A stretch of 64,000 nt of DNA from Hydractinia symbiolongicarpus (lineage: Eukaryota > Cnidaria > Hydrozoa > Anthoathecata > Hydractiniidae): contig NC_079876.1 in assembly GCF_029227915.1 (NCBI RefSeq), positions 18,972,001 through 19,036,000 of the forward strand, read 5' to 3'. A program made the position numbers and the translations under genes. Shown here piece after piece: positions 32,593 through 43,995 of this stretch. The notes below the pieces were generated by a model. The model saw only the letters and a program-made list of their open reading frames with translations. It was not told the DNA's origin and did not search any database. Position 1 is the first letter of the stretch; the number at the start of each line of letters is the position of its first letter.

Positions 32593-33951
32593 GTGCTTCT
32601 TTTTACATCTGGATGTCTCGAAATTCTACCACTTGGGTTGAGCCTGAAAAGACCCCAATCATTCCTGAAGTTTCTTCTGTTACAAATATGGAATGTAAGA
32701 AATCAAAAACCCTTGAGAAATCTTCCGAAAGTCACACAAAATCTTGTAAAATCAAAACACCCGAAAAACCTGCTACAAGGTCTTACCAAACAACAGTTGC
32801 ATTGCCATCTAACCCTAATTTTAGGAATAGCGGTCTAAAAAACTTGGGAAACACATGTTATGCAAACTCCATCTCACAATGTTTTTATAACCTTCCAAAA
32901 GTTAAAGAAGCCATTTCTGTCAGCAAAACAACCTCAAAGTTAAGCGAAGCGAAATTTTGTTTCTGCTGGTAGTTACCCCACAGCAAAGAAGAAGAAACCT
33001 CCTCCAATAAGCATAACCAAAGAGTTAATGCTTACAAACAGTGGAATACAAAATAAGGGTAACACTTGCTTTGAAATTTCTATTCTGTAATGTTTAGACT
33101 CCCATGTACAATTCCATGTAGCCCTCTCGGCAGGAAATCCTTCCTTGTCACCTCTTGCTTCAGCTTGCTCGAATGTTTTCCAACAATTATCATCTTTAAA
33201 AGTCCCAGTTTTTGTAGGTGTTCTTCAAAGTTTGGCTGTTTCTAGAAGTCCAGTTGATCCCTCCCATTTTTTGCGTGCTATGAAACATCATATCTCAGTT
33301 GCGAAGGGAATTGCATTTAATATCTTTGCTTAGCACGACGTCCCCGAGGTTCCTGGATATCTCCTACCTGGTCTGTCATTAGACTTTCCATTTCTTCCAA
33401 GTCTTTTTAGTATTGGCATCAAGACATCAACCACTTGCAATTCATGTCATATTACCAGCTCCTCAGAAGTTATAGCACCATGCATCCAACTTTCTCTGCA
33501 CCCTACGTTACAATCTTCCTTAGATAATTTCTTCGAAAGCGAGGAGTTGTCAGACACCAATGCCTACTTCTGCCATGTTTGCAACGCTCATCAAACTGCT
33601 CTAGTTGAAAACGAGGTAGTGTCGTGCGGTTCCCATCTCATTTTACAGCTAAAACGTTTTGCCAGTGCCAACGGCCTTGTGTCAAAAATTGCCTCTTGTA
33701 TTACTGCGTACCCTGGTACCCTTTCCATACCTTTTACCGTAAATGGAGAAGTGAAATTTCGTAAAAATTTCCAATTAAGGGCTATTATCAACCATTGCGG
33801 CAACTTAAATAATGGTCACTACACAACCATAGCCTTCGACCAAATGGTTCACAGGTGGATACATCGCAACGATAGAGCAGTAATTTTCTGTGATGACCGC
33901 CTTATTAACAGTCACAAGTCATATGTTTTCTTTTTAGAAGAGCTGAGGTAA
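32589..33951 (+). pseudogene. Ubiquitin-specific protease (USP) domain of the RLE-LINE
   Basis: Linker with Lys/Thr/Pro-rich sequence, then a USP Cys box SGLKNLGNTCYANSISQCF (32829). A second Cys box, SGIQNKGNTCFEISIL then a stop (33040), introduces the longer domain: SACSNVFQQLSSLKVPVFVG, a zinc-ribbon pair (TTCNSC at about 33425, FCHVC at 33567), HLILQLKRF, and the His box NHCGNLNNGHYTTIAF with WIHRNDRAV. It ends SYVFFLEELR-stop at 33951. The order matches UCH/USP deubiquitinases (catalytic Cys, His, Asp/Asn). Two stops and several shifts make this copy dead. The same C-terminus and stop are found in copy 2 at 40.7 kb. Confidence 0.8.
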
Positions 33952-34510
33952 GAATATTTTAACCAGAATGAGTCAGCAAGGGGGCTTGACTACACTCAGT
34001 CTTGTCTTTGGAGAGTGACGACTCCACTTATTACCCAAGTCAAAAATGAAAACAAAAGCAAATAAAAAATAAGTTAGCAAGGGGGTTTGATCATACAAGT
34101 TCTTGTCTTTGGAGAGTGACGACTCCACTTATTACCTGAGTTAAAATCAAAGAATAGCACAGTTGAACAGAAAGTGGTCAGAGTTTACTTTAGGAAGATA
34201 GGGATGTTTAATTTCTGCTGATGACCGTCGCGGACCTCTTCGAGGTGACCCAGCTAGACATCCAGGGTACTTAGATTCAGAAATATGGGTCGAAACCTAC
34301 CTGCCCTTGGTTAATGTTTTGTTCTTTTTTTCAAATGTGTTGTCCTTTTTATTTTTTTTATATTTTTTTTAATTAATTCCTTGTAAAAAGGGAGAATTGT
34401 GCTTTTAGAGGCATTTTCTCTAGAGGAGTACAACCTCTAGCTTGTTTCCAAAGACCTAACAGGTTGAGTTCTTTGCGGTGACTTGCTACCTCCTTGTAAA
34501 TTATTTTCTT
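33952..34510 (+). repeat. RLE-USP LINE 3' UTR with 120-bp tandem units and terminal hairpin
   Basis: Two units of GTCAGCAAGGGGGTTTGACT.. to GAGTGACGACTCCACTTATT (33970 and 34085), then CTGCTGATGACCGTCGCGGA, GGTGACCCAGCTAGACAT, and near the end the hairpin CTAGAGGAGTACAACCTCTAG (34419-34439). The family tail CTTGTAAATTATTTTC ends at about 34509. The same blocks occur at 40800-41395, 10437-10925 (reverse) and 14187-14355 (reverse). Confidence 0.85.
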
Positions 34511-34689
34511 ATTAAATTAGGCTCTATAATTTCCCCATTTCTTCGCACAGCGCTTGGTGCGTTGCGAAGTTTGGTGCCAACAATCCTCCGCATCTCGCAA
34601 TCGTTTCCGTTTTTATATTTTCGTTTGATGGCAGCTAAAAAGTAGTGAACAAAATTATAGATAGATTTAAACTTTAATTAGTCTATTGT

Positions 34690-37310
34690 GTGTTATACAC
34701 ACCTAAACACTTTCCTTGACTTTCTTTAAAATCCTCCCTATTCCACTGTGATTTTTCACTCAAAACCGGTGCTTCTTTCGACTTCCTATGGTTCCAAATA
34801 TCTGAAACAAAGTAAAATTTATTTACAATCAAGAGTTATTACGCGTAGAATTGAGAAAGCGTAACCAAATTTATTTCAAATATTCTGTGACGATTTTCGG
34901 CACTGACTGTGTGCTTGGTATGTGTTGTTGGTATGGACTGTGTGCTTGGTACTTTTACCGATGATTTGCAAACACTAATCTCGTCTTTTCCTTTCGCGAT
35001 ATTTTCTTTTGAATTTGTTTTTTGTCTCTAAAGTACTGTTAGAGAATTTCTAACATTGGTTTGATTTTCAGTGCAAACTTAAAGCAAAGAAAGAAAAGGT
35101 CATCTTTTCAAAGTCTGTGCCACTATCTTCGGTACTGGAACAGTCATTTGATAAATCCGGTAATATACTCTTGAAAATTACATTTCATAGAAATAAATAG
35201 ATCATGAATATGATGGTTATGTGAAGTTTTTCAATTTAATGACTAATAACTTCTTGAGGACCAGCGCGAATCTTAATGCCAATGCCTTAGATATTTTTTA
35301 TAAAAAATGACTATAAATTTTTCACCATAAATAGTGCTGGATTTATAATTATCATTTCTCAGCACTTTGTGACCTTAATATCCTTTTACCACTTGAAAGT
35401 TTTCAAAATTCTTCAACCTTAATTAATTATGTTTGAGGCTCTCAAACCGTTCCAATGTCAAGACTTTTTATCAAATAGTCGCGGAAATTTTGAGCAAATC
35501 GTTTTGTGTATTGGCAGTGTTTGTCACGATTTCCAGCCTTGGTTATTAGTGTCTGCACATATTCGCTTTCACAAAATTTTATATAATGCTGTGAATGCGA
35601 TAGGCGCTTCACTTTAAGCCTTCTAACTTGCACTTTCCTTTGCTTTAAAAGTAGGTTGAACTGCTTATTGAAGTCTTTGATTGTATCAGAGGGAATTTGT
35701 AGCTACACGCGACTCATTCCAGCAAACACCTGACTCTCGCAATAACTGGATGAAAAAACCAAGAGACTCATAAAGTGATGATAAATGTTAAGCGGTGATA
35801 AAAATCACAAAAGAGATGAATACCTGACATCGGATTGACTGGAAACATTTTTAATTTTCTGTCAACAGTTGACTAAATCAATGTTACCTGAATTCTGTGC
35901 TGAGCAGGATTAGTTTGTATGGCCGACTGCCAACAAATCTGTTCAAAGGCGTCTAACAGATCTTCCAGGTTTTGAAAATAAATCGTAAAATCTTCAATAA
36001 ACTTTATATTCCACGTCTTGTCTATCCAATTGAGAAACACGACAGGCAGTTGATGGGATATAGTCTATGCTTGACGATGGTTTTAATTTAAGCCTTATCA
36101 ATACCTTCTCATTATTGCTTATTCCTTCCTCCTCTTCGTTCGATGACATCTGGAATAGCACTGTTTCCAGGTTTGGGCTGACTGTTGTAACCTTTCACCC
36201 ATTCAATTCTAGCATCTTTAACCATTTTTGCCACTTCATTATTAAAGGTCTTATAGATTGGGTGCGTTTTAAGATGGCGATCTAGCCTATAAAAAGTTAA
36301 AATTTAAAATCAATTAAAAACCATCGTTAGTTCTCCTTTAAGCAAAACGTAAGGTTGTATCTATAACTAAGGGTTCCAAAATACTCACAAATAGACAATC
36401 CTGAAAACGTTTTTGGACTAACTGTATATATAAAAAACGCTAGGACGATAATCGCTGACAATGTAATAAAATAAATGAAACTATCTGCCATTCATAAAAT
36501 ATTTCATAAGATGTATTCAGTGTTTGTTTGTGTGACACTACAAATACAACAAACACATCTTGGTGTTGCCATGCTAGCGTCATTGTAACTTATATAACTT
36601 TTACACAGCGGGCATTTGTAAACCTAAAATTTCTTCTTATCCTCACCAATGTGTGCAGTGACGCGATCAGCAGCTTACAAGTTCTGTTTAAAAAGTACTT
36701 GGACTTTTTTTCTTTTTTTTTTCTTTTGTTTTGTAGTTTCACAGTTTCTTTTTTAGGGTTTCTGTACTTTCGTGATTTCTTCTGTGCTGTCGAAAATTTA
36801 CTCCTGCAGAAGCTTCTGCTCTTCTAAGTAAGGATGTCTGAAAGAAGCAAAAAATTAAAGAGAATTCAACACGGAGAATGAAGCAATAATACATGATATC
36901 TATTTTACCCGTTTTTTTAAACATATGTTCATCTACAACAAAACAACATCGCTTGGTTAGTACATCAGAATATTTTACAAAGAATGCATTCATAGTTTTT
37001 CATAACCAAGCCTAACGTTTTAACAGTTGTATAGCGAAGATAGAAAAAGCGTGAAAACAGTTAAACACCATCTTTAAGAAACTTTGCAGTATGGAGCAGA
37101 ACAAATTAGCAACGACATACAACTAAGATATGTCACCGTGATATGATTTTCAAAAATTTGAATACAATCAATTCATTACCTTCTACACTTGTCTATAAAC
37201 AATTTCACAGCATCGTCTTTGGGTAAATTTATAGGCTTGCGTAGATTTCTCTTCCTCCTATATGTAATCTCATAGTGCGTATCGCCGAAAAGTTCATTTT
37301 CATTGTTTAA
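34690..37310 (-). pseudogene. Candidate multi-exon gene on - (four exon-like segments)
   Basis: Four minus-strand segments have splice signals and coherent frames. 37300-37176: FGDTHYEITYRRKRNLRKP and LPKDDAVKLFIDKC, ending at a GTAATG donor. 36833-36739: after TCTTTCAG, SLLRRAEASAGVNFRQHRR to a stop. 36063-35889: after GCATAG, LPVVFLNWIDKTWNIKF and LEDLLDAFEQICWQ, donor CAG/GTAACA. About 34803-34690: after TTTCAG, WNHRKSKEAPVLSEKSQWNR to a stop. I cannot show that they belong together. The first resembles a linker found in uncharacterised cnidarian proteins. No function assigned. Confidence 0.25.
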
Positions 37311-37609
37311 AAGATTAACTTTTTAGAACCTTCATTATTGTCATAGTTACAATGTGTATCGTTTCCCTTCAAAAAAGTCACCAGCATTACTTAGCTGGTC
37401 TTGCACACAAACCTCATATTGCTTAGTATAATAAGACACGAAGGTTCGTAGAGACGAGCTAGTAACTGCATTTTTTATCTTACCGTTCTCATGCCCTCAA
37501 CAACTTTATCGTTTATTCTTTTGAGGGTATTGAACGTTCTTAGATCTATTATAACAAGAATGGTCTTGTCCTTGCAAACATAATTATGACTCGAGGGGGT
37601 AATAATTAT

Positions 37610-38470
37610 AAGTTTAGTAAACGATGGTACAATAAAGTTTTACGGCAAACGCTTTAACGACACCTTGTTGGTAGTCAAACCTTCAGATATTAGTTTTGAT
37701 TCGACTCTTATATTTACGCTTGATACGTTTGAGAATGAGGTTCCACATTTTTTATATAGAGATTGCAGCAGATGGTCTAATACACAAACTTTGAAAATTA
37801 CACAAATTGGTACTATTAAATTACCTGGATTCTTGTACGTCGAGCCAAAAAGATATGGTTTAATAACAAACTTCCACAGGAACTTTTAATAATTCGAAGA
37901 TTTGCTTCTTGCAAATGGCATCATTATAAGAACACTTATAAGTTTAAAACACTACTGTTGAAAGCCACACTAATAACAATTCTGTTACTATTTGGATAAA
38001 AATGCCGTACCTTGGCAAGCAAAGCTAACACTAGTTCGATCTTTAGAAAAGAAATTGCGCAGGTCTGTTCGTGGAAATGTGAAATTTATTCTGAAAGTAA
38101 CTTATTCAATAACAAAAATCAGTTATTTCACGAATGACAAAGGTTAATGTCAAAGTCAAATGTGGGTATACCGTTTTCGTTGTCCTGATTGTTCCGCTGA
38201 TTGCATCGGTAAAACAGACCAGAACCTACGTAAACGTTGTCTTGAACATGCGGCAACAAAAGACATTGCTTTTTTTATCATTTAAATTCTTTTCGTCAAC
38301 TCAATGACATCAACGAAATGATGCATTATGACTTAGCTGTACTTGATAAAGCTGAACAAAGGAATTACAATGTTAACTGCGTTAAAAATAATACATGCGT
38401 AATACAAATGGAACATTTTGTTACTAAAAGAAGCACTGTATATGAAAAAAACATAGGCCTCTTCTAAATA
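37610..38470 (+). pseudogene. Penelope-like element: end of RT and GIY-YIG endonuclease
   Basis: KFYGKRFNDTLLVVKPSDI (37640-37695) matches the palm 'YVDDTLL-KPxDI' block with the catalytic pair altered (Tyr-Val-Asp-Asp to Phe-Asn-Asp). IDTFENEVPHFL-like sequence follows (here LDTFENEVPHFLYRD). The linker LVRSLEKKLRRSVRGNVKF (38035) leads to a GIY-YIG-like domain, VYRFRCPDCSADCIGKTDQN with LRKRCLEHA (about 38163-38250), including the CxxC knuckle typical of Penelope endonucleases. At least three frame breaks. It is on + whereas the RT at 16-18 kb is on -, so a separate insertion. Confidence 0.55.
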
Positions 38471-39264
38471 ACGGACTTATAGCCAGTAGGGAACTTTTCT
38501 TATTTTCTTAATTTTATTTTATTTCGTCGCCAATTGCCCATTTAACACTTTTACTGTCTTTAGCGAACCTTGTTATTAGATTTTTAGTTGCCTGAAAAAT
38601 GTATACGTTGTAAGAGATATAGCTTTTTATAAAAAAAAATTTTTATCTCGTTGTTTTGAATAGCGAGTGCAGATGAATTTATTCGGACTAAGTTTCTTAC
38701 TAGATCTTGTCTGTCTTGACAAGATTTCCAATTTCATGTGATTAAACTGTCGTAAGTAACTCTTGAAAATCATCAGTAAATTTCTGCAACGCCAGAGAAG
38801 AGGACTTTGATACAACAGGAACCATCACATTAGGTCTAGAAACTAAGCAACTAATCTGGTGTCAGGGCTTGAAACATTTAGCGAAAAAACCATTGCGCAC
38901 TGAACACATTAACTGAATGTCTTCTGTTGCATTTACATTTCTTCTTTGCCTCATAAATTTGTCATGACCAGGTTTCAATACTGTCGTCTTAACAATTTAA
39001 TTTTTCGATCTTGCTCTTTGGCATTTAATTTTATCAAAGGCTTCACTAAGTTGCGTTCTTTGTGCTTTGTTAGAATATGCCGTTTTAATCGTGATTGTGG
39101 TATTTTGCAAAAAACATGGCATTTTTGGTTTGATAAAACCTGTTGTTTGTTTTTTTTCGTTTGACCACCTTCTTTTCCAAAAGCTTTAGAAGATCCCTGT
39201 TGTTCAGTTTGGGAACTAATGTAATTGTCCTAGTCCTATATAGCTACTATACGGCTAGCTACAG
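38471..39264. other. No gene recognised
   Basis: AT-rich, with 62-72-codon frames lacking any domain. Confidence 0.5.
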
Positions 39265-39288
39265 ATTCAAGACAAATGTTTTTTTATA

Positions 39289-39356
39289 GCCCTGTCTAGG
39301 TTTCGAACGTAGATATGTCATTTGCCATAGTGTCATAGCCTTTAGACCAACTGAGC
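39289..39356 (-). repeat. tRNA-shaped repeat, copy 3 (degraded)
   Basis: The same block order as copy 2 with more changes: T-arm region TCTAGGTTTCGAACGTAGA, D-arm GGTCTAAAGGCTATGACA, acceptor GCTCAGT/ACAGGGC now mismatched. Flanks on both sides resemble copy 2. Confidence 0.5.
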
Positions 39357-40199
39357 ATTATGAATGCACACATAATTTTATAGTTTCAAATTATACCCAG
39401 AAGTTTACAGTAAAGAATATCTTAACGAAAACCCAAACCAAAGTGGTCACAGCAAAAGACAAATCAAATACGTATGACTAAAAGTGTCCAACTTTAAAGC
39501 CGGTTCACACAAAATACAAAGAAATTTTGTCTACAAATTCTATCCTCAAAATAAACCTCCCGATGTGGAAATTATGAGATCAGGAATTTTTTCGTTTTTC
39601 TGAAAGTTGTTCTGATTAAAAGCAAAAAATGTGATTTATTTAAAGATTTTCAGTACGTTTTTACAATTGCATGATTGCACCGCTTGTCAGAATTTAAAAA
39701 GCCTTCGTAGTAGCTGGTTTAAAATATTGCTGGAGCCAATATATTTTGTGCTTGATTAGTTATAAGTGAAGTATTCAGCATTAGACAGGTAGTACGCAAG
39801 GGGTCAATAGGTTGAGTTGTGGGATGGCATGAAAAACATGCCTGCTGAGCCCGCAATAAAGTTGGCAGCCACAACCCTATTGTTATCTGTCGCACCCACC
39901 GAGCTTAGGCCGGCCCGTGGGATTCATTTTGGACTACAAAAAATCCATATCTTTTTAACCATGATTTTCCAAATGTTATTGACCTAGACCGTATTAGGAC
40001 TACCCGTTCGGATATCGATTTTAATATAATTAGTTGCTCTTCACCACCGATCACCATTGACATTGCGTCTTCAAATAAAACTTCCTTGAAAAATTGGAAT
40101 TTAAAACCGTGTAAAGTTGTTTTGCAAGATGTTCTTGCTGCCGGTTCCACTGAAAAGTCTAGCTGCTGAATGGTAACCTGGATAAAACCCACAGTGTTC
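39357..40199. other. No gene recognised
   Basis: A 116-codon minus frame (39905-40255) is present. Its 3' part overlaps the LINE linker on +, so I do not call it. Nothing else identifiable. Confidence 0.45.
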
Positions 40200-41395
40200 T
40201 TTCTCAGCAACCAGCAGATATTGAAAAGCTTGAGAAAATAGAGAGAAAACAACAAATTTCATGGCCAATATCCGCTGACACAGGAGCTTGGAGTGCTCTT
40301 AACAATGCTCTTTTGCACAACCTGTTAGGATCTCACCCTCTGTTATAAAGAATGCAAATTCTAAAATTCCACAATTTACCATCATGCTTCCCTTTTCTTT
40401 GGATTTAAGGCTCAACCCACACATGGCCCATCTGGTTTAAACAGACGTGCCTTTTAGTCCATCTCGTTGGTAAAAGAGAAAAACTCTCTTCTTCAACAAC
40501 TGGAAAACGTGTAGGACTTAATGCAGAGGGAACATTTACAAACTTCGCTAGGCAATGTTAAATTAAGGTTAACAACATTACCCCGGGGAGAACGGAACAG
40601 AAAAAGCGATGGAAAATTCGCAATGCAAACCGTGCATTTGGTAAGAATCCTTATCAGGCTGCTAAAGTCTATGGTAAGTGGTTTCATTGCAACGACAGAG
40701 CAGTGGTCCCTTGCAAACAAAGCTTGCTTAATGGTGTACAACCTTACATCCTTTTCCTTGAAGAGCTTAGGTAAATTGCAGTCAGCACCACAATTCCGGC
40801 TTATGTCAGCAAGGGGGGTTGACTATTCTCATTTTTTTTTTTTTTTTTTTTTTAATTTTTTTTGTAGTCTTGTCTTCGGAGAGTGATAACTCCACTTATT
40901 ACCCCAGTGTAAATAAAAGCGAAAAATAAAAAAAAAGTAAAAAATGACGCCAGCAAGGGGGTTTGACTGTACCAGGTCCTATCTTTGAAGAGTGACGACT
41001 CCACTTATTACCCAGTCAAAAAGGAAATAACAAAACAAAAAACAAAATAAAAATTATGTCAGCAAGGGGGTTTGACTGCACTGGTGTTATCTTTGGAAAG
41101 TGACGACTCCACTTCTTACCCCAGTCACACAAGGTTGTACAGAGTAGGACAGATGAAAAGTTATGGATAAAAGAAATGTCTAGTTTCTGCTAAAGACTGT
41201 TCGCAGACCTCTTTTGAGGTGACTCAGCTAGACATTTTGGGTACCTTGGTTCAGGAATATGAGTCTAAACCCTTGTACCTTTACAGAAGTCCCGTCCTAC
41301 TCTTTTTTTAGAGGAGCAAAACCTCTAGAATTTAAATTTTAAGACTTAAGTGGTCCAGTTTATCATTGTGAGTGGACTTTGTAATTTTCATTCTT
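40200..41395 (+). mobile_element. RLE-USP LINE copy 2, internally deleted
   Basis: The 5' part encodes the pre-RT linker in shifting frames (ISWPISADTGAWSALNNALL at about 40258; KKRWKIRNANRAFGKNPYQA at about 40597). Directly after it comes the USP C-terminus (WFHCNDRAVVPCKQSLLNGV then PYILFLEELR-stop, about 40678-40773), then the family 3' UTR with three GTCAGCAAGGGG units, the TAGAGGAGCAAAACCTCTA hairpin (41311-41329) and the tail TGGTCCAGTTTATCATTGTG. RT, endonuclease and most of USP are deleted, but the two ends prove RT linker and USP belong to one transcript unit. Confidence 0.75.
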
Positions 41396-41424
41396 ATTCT
41401 AGAACATTCTATGTTTGTAGGACA

Positions 41425-42707
41425 TTCCTACAAAGTAAAAATTATCTCACTCACTGCTAAATGTATAGCTAGCTAGATAATCTGTCCAATAGGAGTTTTC
41501 TATGCTTGGACGTAACTATAATTTTATGCTAGCTAGCTATAGCCATTTTATGCTAGCTAGCTATAGCTGTTAGTTTTATACTAGCTAAGTAGCTAGTTTT
41601 ATGTCAGATTTTATGGTAGCTAGCTTATGGTGTGAGTAAGGGTAAGAATTGGTATATCCTAGCTATAGTTACATACCCATTTTTCGTTTTCTTGAAAACG
41701 CCCTTTTGTCAGAAGCATAAACGCGAGTTCTGTTTGAGGCGTTATGTATCATAAAAGAGTCCACGTTATATTAGTAAAAATGACTTATCAATCACGTGGT
41801 TAAAAATGTAGGTTGGCATGGTCTCAACTGGAAACGATACAATTTACGCTATCCCCGCTAAGCCATCTTTAAAAAAAAAGCACTTCATCGGCGTGCTAAA
41901 AAACTTTCTCGCTTAATCAAAATATTACAAAAATATTACAAAGAATGACCATATTAAATTTTGAGTAACTAAGATTTTTATGTCAAAATGATACGGACGA
42001 AAGTATAGGGACGAAATCGTATGGAAATGCTATATACGCTCCACCGTAATTACTTTTCACTTATATTTCTCTTATTCAGCAAAAAAGTAAGCTTCGCTGG
42101 CGCTCGCTTTGCTATGCTCCGCAACTAGTATAGAAAGTGTTGCGCAGAGGTTGCCAAGGCAAAGGCATTAAGTACGGTAAGGACAGGGCACGGCAAAGGC
42201 AGGCAAGGAAACAGGAAGAGGTATCAGCAAGGCATGGTAGGCATGGGCATGGCAGCCACCAGAAAAGGCATGGGAAGGGTAGGTAAAGGCAAGGGATATG
42301 GCATGGAACAGGCAAGTATAGAAATTTGTCCCTTTACAACTCAAAGATTACGTATTTTTTAAGCTTGCATCATATTCCGGGAGCATTAGAAAATGTGCAG
42401 GTGTCATAACGTAAAAAAAACAATCATTGTTTAATATATTTGAGATTAAAAGTCAGCTTGGCACCAATAAATTTCATTAACAATATTGGTCTTTGATAAC
42501 TCTAAAGTCAAGGTACAAAAATGATCCAAAGTCATTATTAAGGACGCCAACTGGTAACTATGCTCCGCAAAAAGTCATACAAACAAAGCAAAGCGTAAAG
42601 ACAAACAGGTATACCAACCTCGTCCCCAGGACTTTAGTGAGCCTGTGATATCCCCCAACCTCCATCCCAGGACTTTTTTATATAAGGAGGAACGATGTTA
42701 TAAAAAG
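41425..42707 (+). repeat. Dispersed repeat family A, copy 2, with minisatellite
   Basis: Same orientation and block order as 26980-28017, with a GGCAAGG minisatellite inserted at 42145-42312. The 5' part has tandem TTTTATGCTAGCTAGCTATAG units. Directly follows the RLE-USP tail, as copy 1 directly precedes the other RLE-USP LINE. No coding capacity. Confidence 0.7.
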
Positions 42708-43034
42708 AGACAAGACCCTGAAGGTCGAGGTTTCTTCCCCCGATTTATTAATTAGGAAAAAAAAAATCTTTTTGAAAAAAGTAAACTACGCGTCATAACA
42801 TTCATGAAAATTCTCAGGTAAAAACGACACAAGTGGACATTAAAAGCTTGGTTTTCATCTTGCGTTAATTTTTTCGCGCTAATTTTTGACCTCAGAGTTA
42901 ATCACATTAGGTATTTAGTGCAAGGAAGTTCTTATTAAAATTATCTTTTTTTACCACATAAAGGTACAAATTTGGGGGCTACATCTGGTGATAAATATAT
43001 GCAACAACATATATACAACATATATACAAGAAAT
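42708..43034. other. No gene recognised
   Basis: AT-rich; short ATATACAACA repeats near 43003-43025. Confidence 0.5.
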
Positions 43035-43176
43035 GACGAAAACAAGTCTATTAGCGCTTACGTCTGCGTTTTTCACGTGCGGCATCCTCCCGGGTTAAAA
43101 AATCTTTTTCCCCGGAAACACGCCACAAGTGAAAATTCTCTTCGCACGCGTAAGCGCCAACAGACCTGTTTTCGTC
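43035..43176. mobile_element. 142-bp palindromic MITE-like element
   Basis: GACGAAAACAAGTCTATTAG at the left pairs with the reverse complement of the right end (GACGAAAACAGGTCTGTTGG). The match continues through GCGCTTACG, then degrades towards the centre at about 43105. Arms of about 65 bp fill almost the whole element. No target duplication evident. Confidence 0.6.
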
Positions 43177-43812
43177 CACGTGCTTCTTAAAGCCTTGCCA
43201 TGTTAATATCTTCTTCTTCTAAAAAAATTAGGAATCAACAATTTTAACTATTAATTGTTCCCTAAAATAAAGACGAATATTAAAGGCAGAGCAACACAAG
43301 AAGCACTTACATTGTATTTCATAGTAGAAATTTCCTCTGCTTGGTTGTACTAAAATAGAGAAAGACGAATACCCATTGTTTATATTTATATATTATCACA
43401 TTGTTATTTGTTTTTGTTTAGCGGAATAATTAACAAAATGTTTTGTATTGGCAACAAAATGGCATAATAAAAAAATTGTTTTTTGAAATAGTTTTTTCAT
43501 TTAAGAATAACGACACTTACCAGTTCATTTTTTAAAGAGGTTATGTCCTCGTGCAGTCTTTTACCACCTTTTCGACTAATATTTTTTTCCTAAAGAAATA
43601 AAAAGAAATAACAATTATCAACAAAGAAAGACTTTAGAAGTACGGCGTGCGTTAAAAGAAGCATTTAAAATGAAATGTAATATTGACGGAACTAGATACA
43701 TACAAGAATGCTTGCCATGTTTATCAGAAGAAAAGTTTGTAACACTAAACGTAATATTGACAGAACGAAATTTTTTTTGTTAGAAAGAACAGCTAATATA
43801 GTACTCTTCAAT

Positions 43813-43995
43813 GGCGGGAGTTTCTGATCCTATTTCTCATTGGATAGAATAAATGCAGACGTAAATAAAAACAGCCTGTATCGACGTTGACCAAAAAAGG
43901 CGGGAGTTTTCGATCCTATTTCTTAATGGATAGAGTAAATTTAAACGTGTATGAAAACAGCCTGTATGAAAATCGAACGTAAAAGGCGGGAGTGG
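43813..43995. repeat. 85-86-bp tandem repeat
   Basis: GGCGGGAGTTTYYGATCCTA begins at 43813 and 43899, and a third partial unit (GGCGGGAGTGGCC) at 43984. Units also share TTGGATAGARTAAAT-like and ACAGCCTGTAT segments. Confidence 0.8.

Larger units (their letters stand above)
28018..34510 (+). mobile_element. RLE-type non-LTR retrotransposon with C-terminal USP domain (copy 1), split by a 3.1-kb insertion
   Basis: Segments 28018-29211 and 32329-34510 form one element. Joining them with one copy of the ATCCA target duplication restores the frame across the endonuclease (DVLLIS then SSSKTVTMVKLTV). Order: pre-RT linker, RT, CCHC knuckle, restriction-like endonuclease, USP domain, then a 3' UTR with tandem repeats and a hairpin. 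It is 5'-truncated at family A and several times frameshifted. The RT palm centre is also deleted. This architecture puts it among the R2/NeSL/CRE-like RLE LINEs. Confidence 0.8.

Noticed and set aside
39905-40255. 116-codon minus-strand frame as a gene
   Set aside because: No domain; its end overlaps the plus-strand linker of the RLE LINE copy 2.
43813-43995. CRISPR-like array
   Set aside because: Only two and a half units with diverged full-length 85-bp periods and no unique spacers. A eukaryotic tandem repeat.
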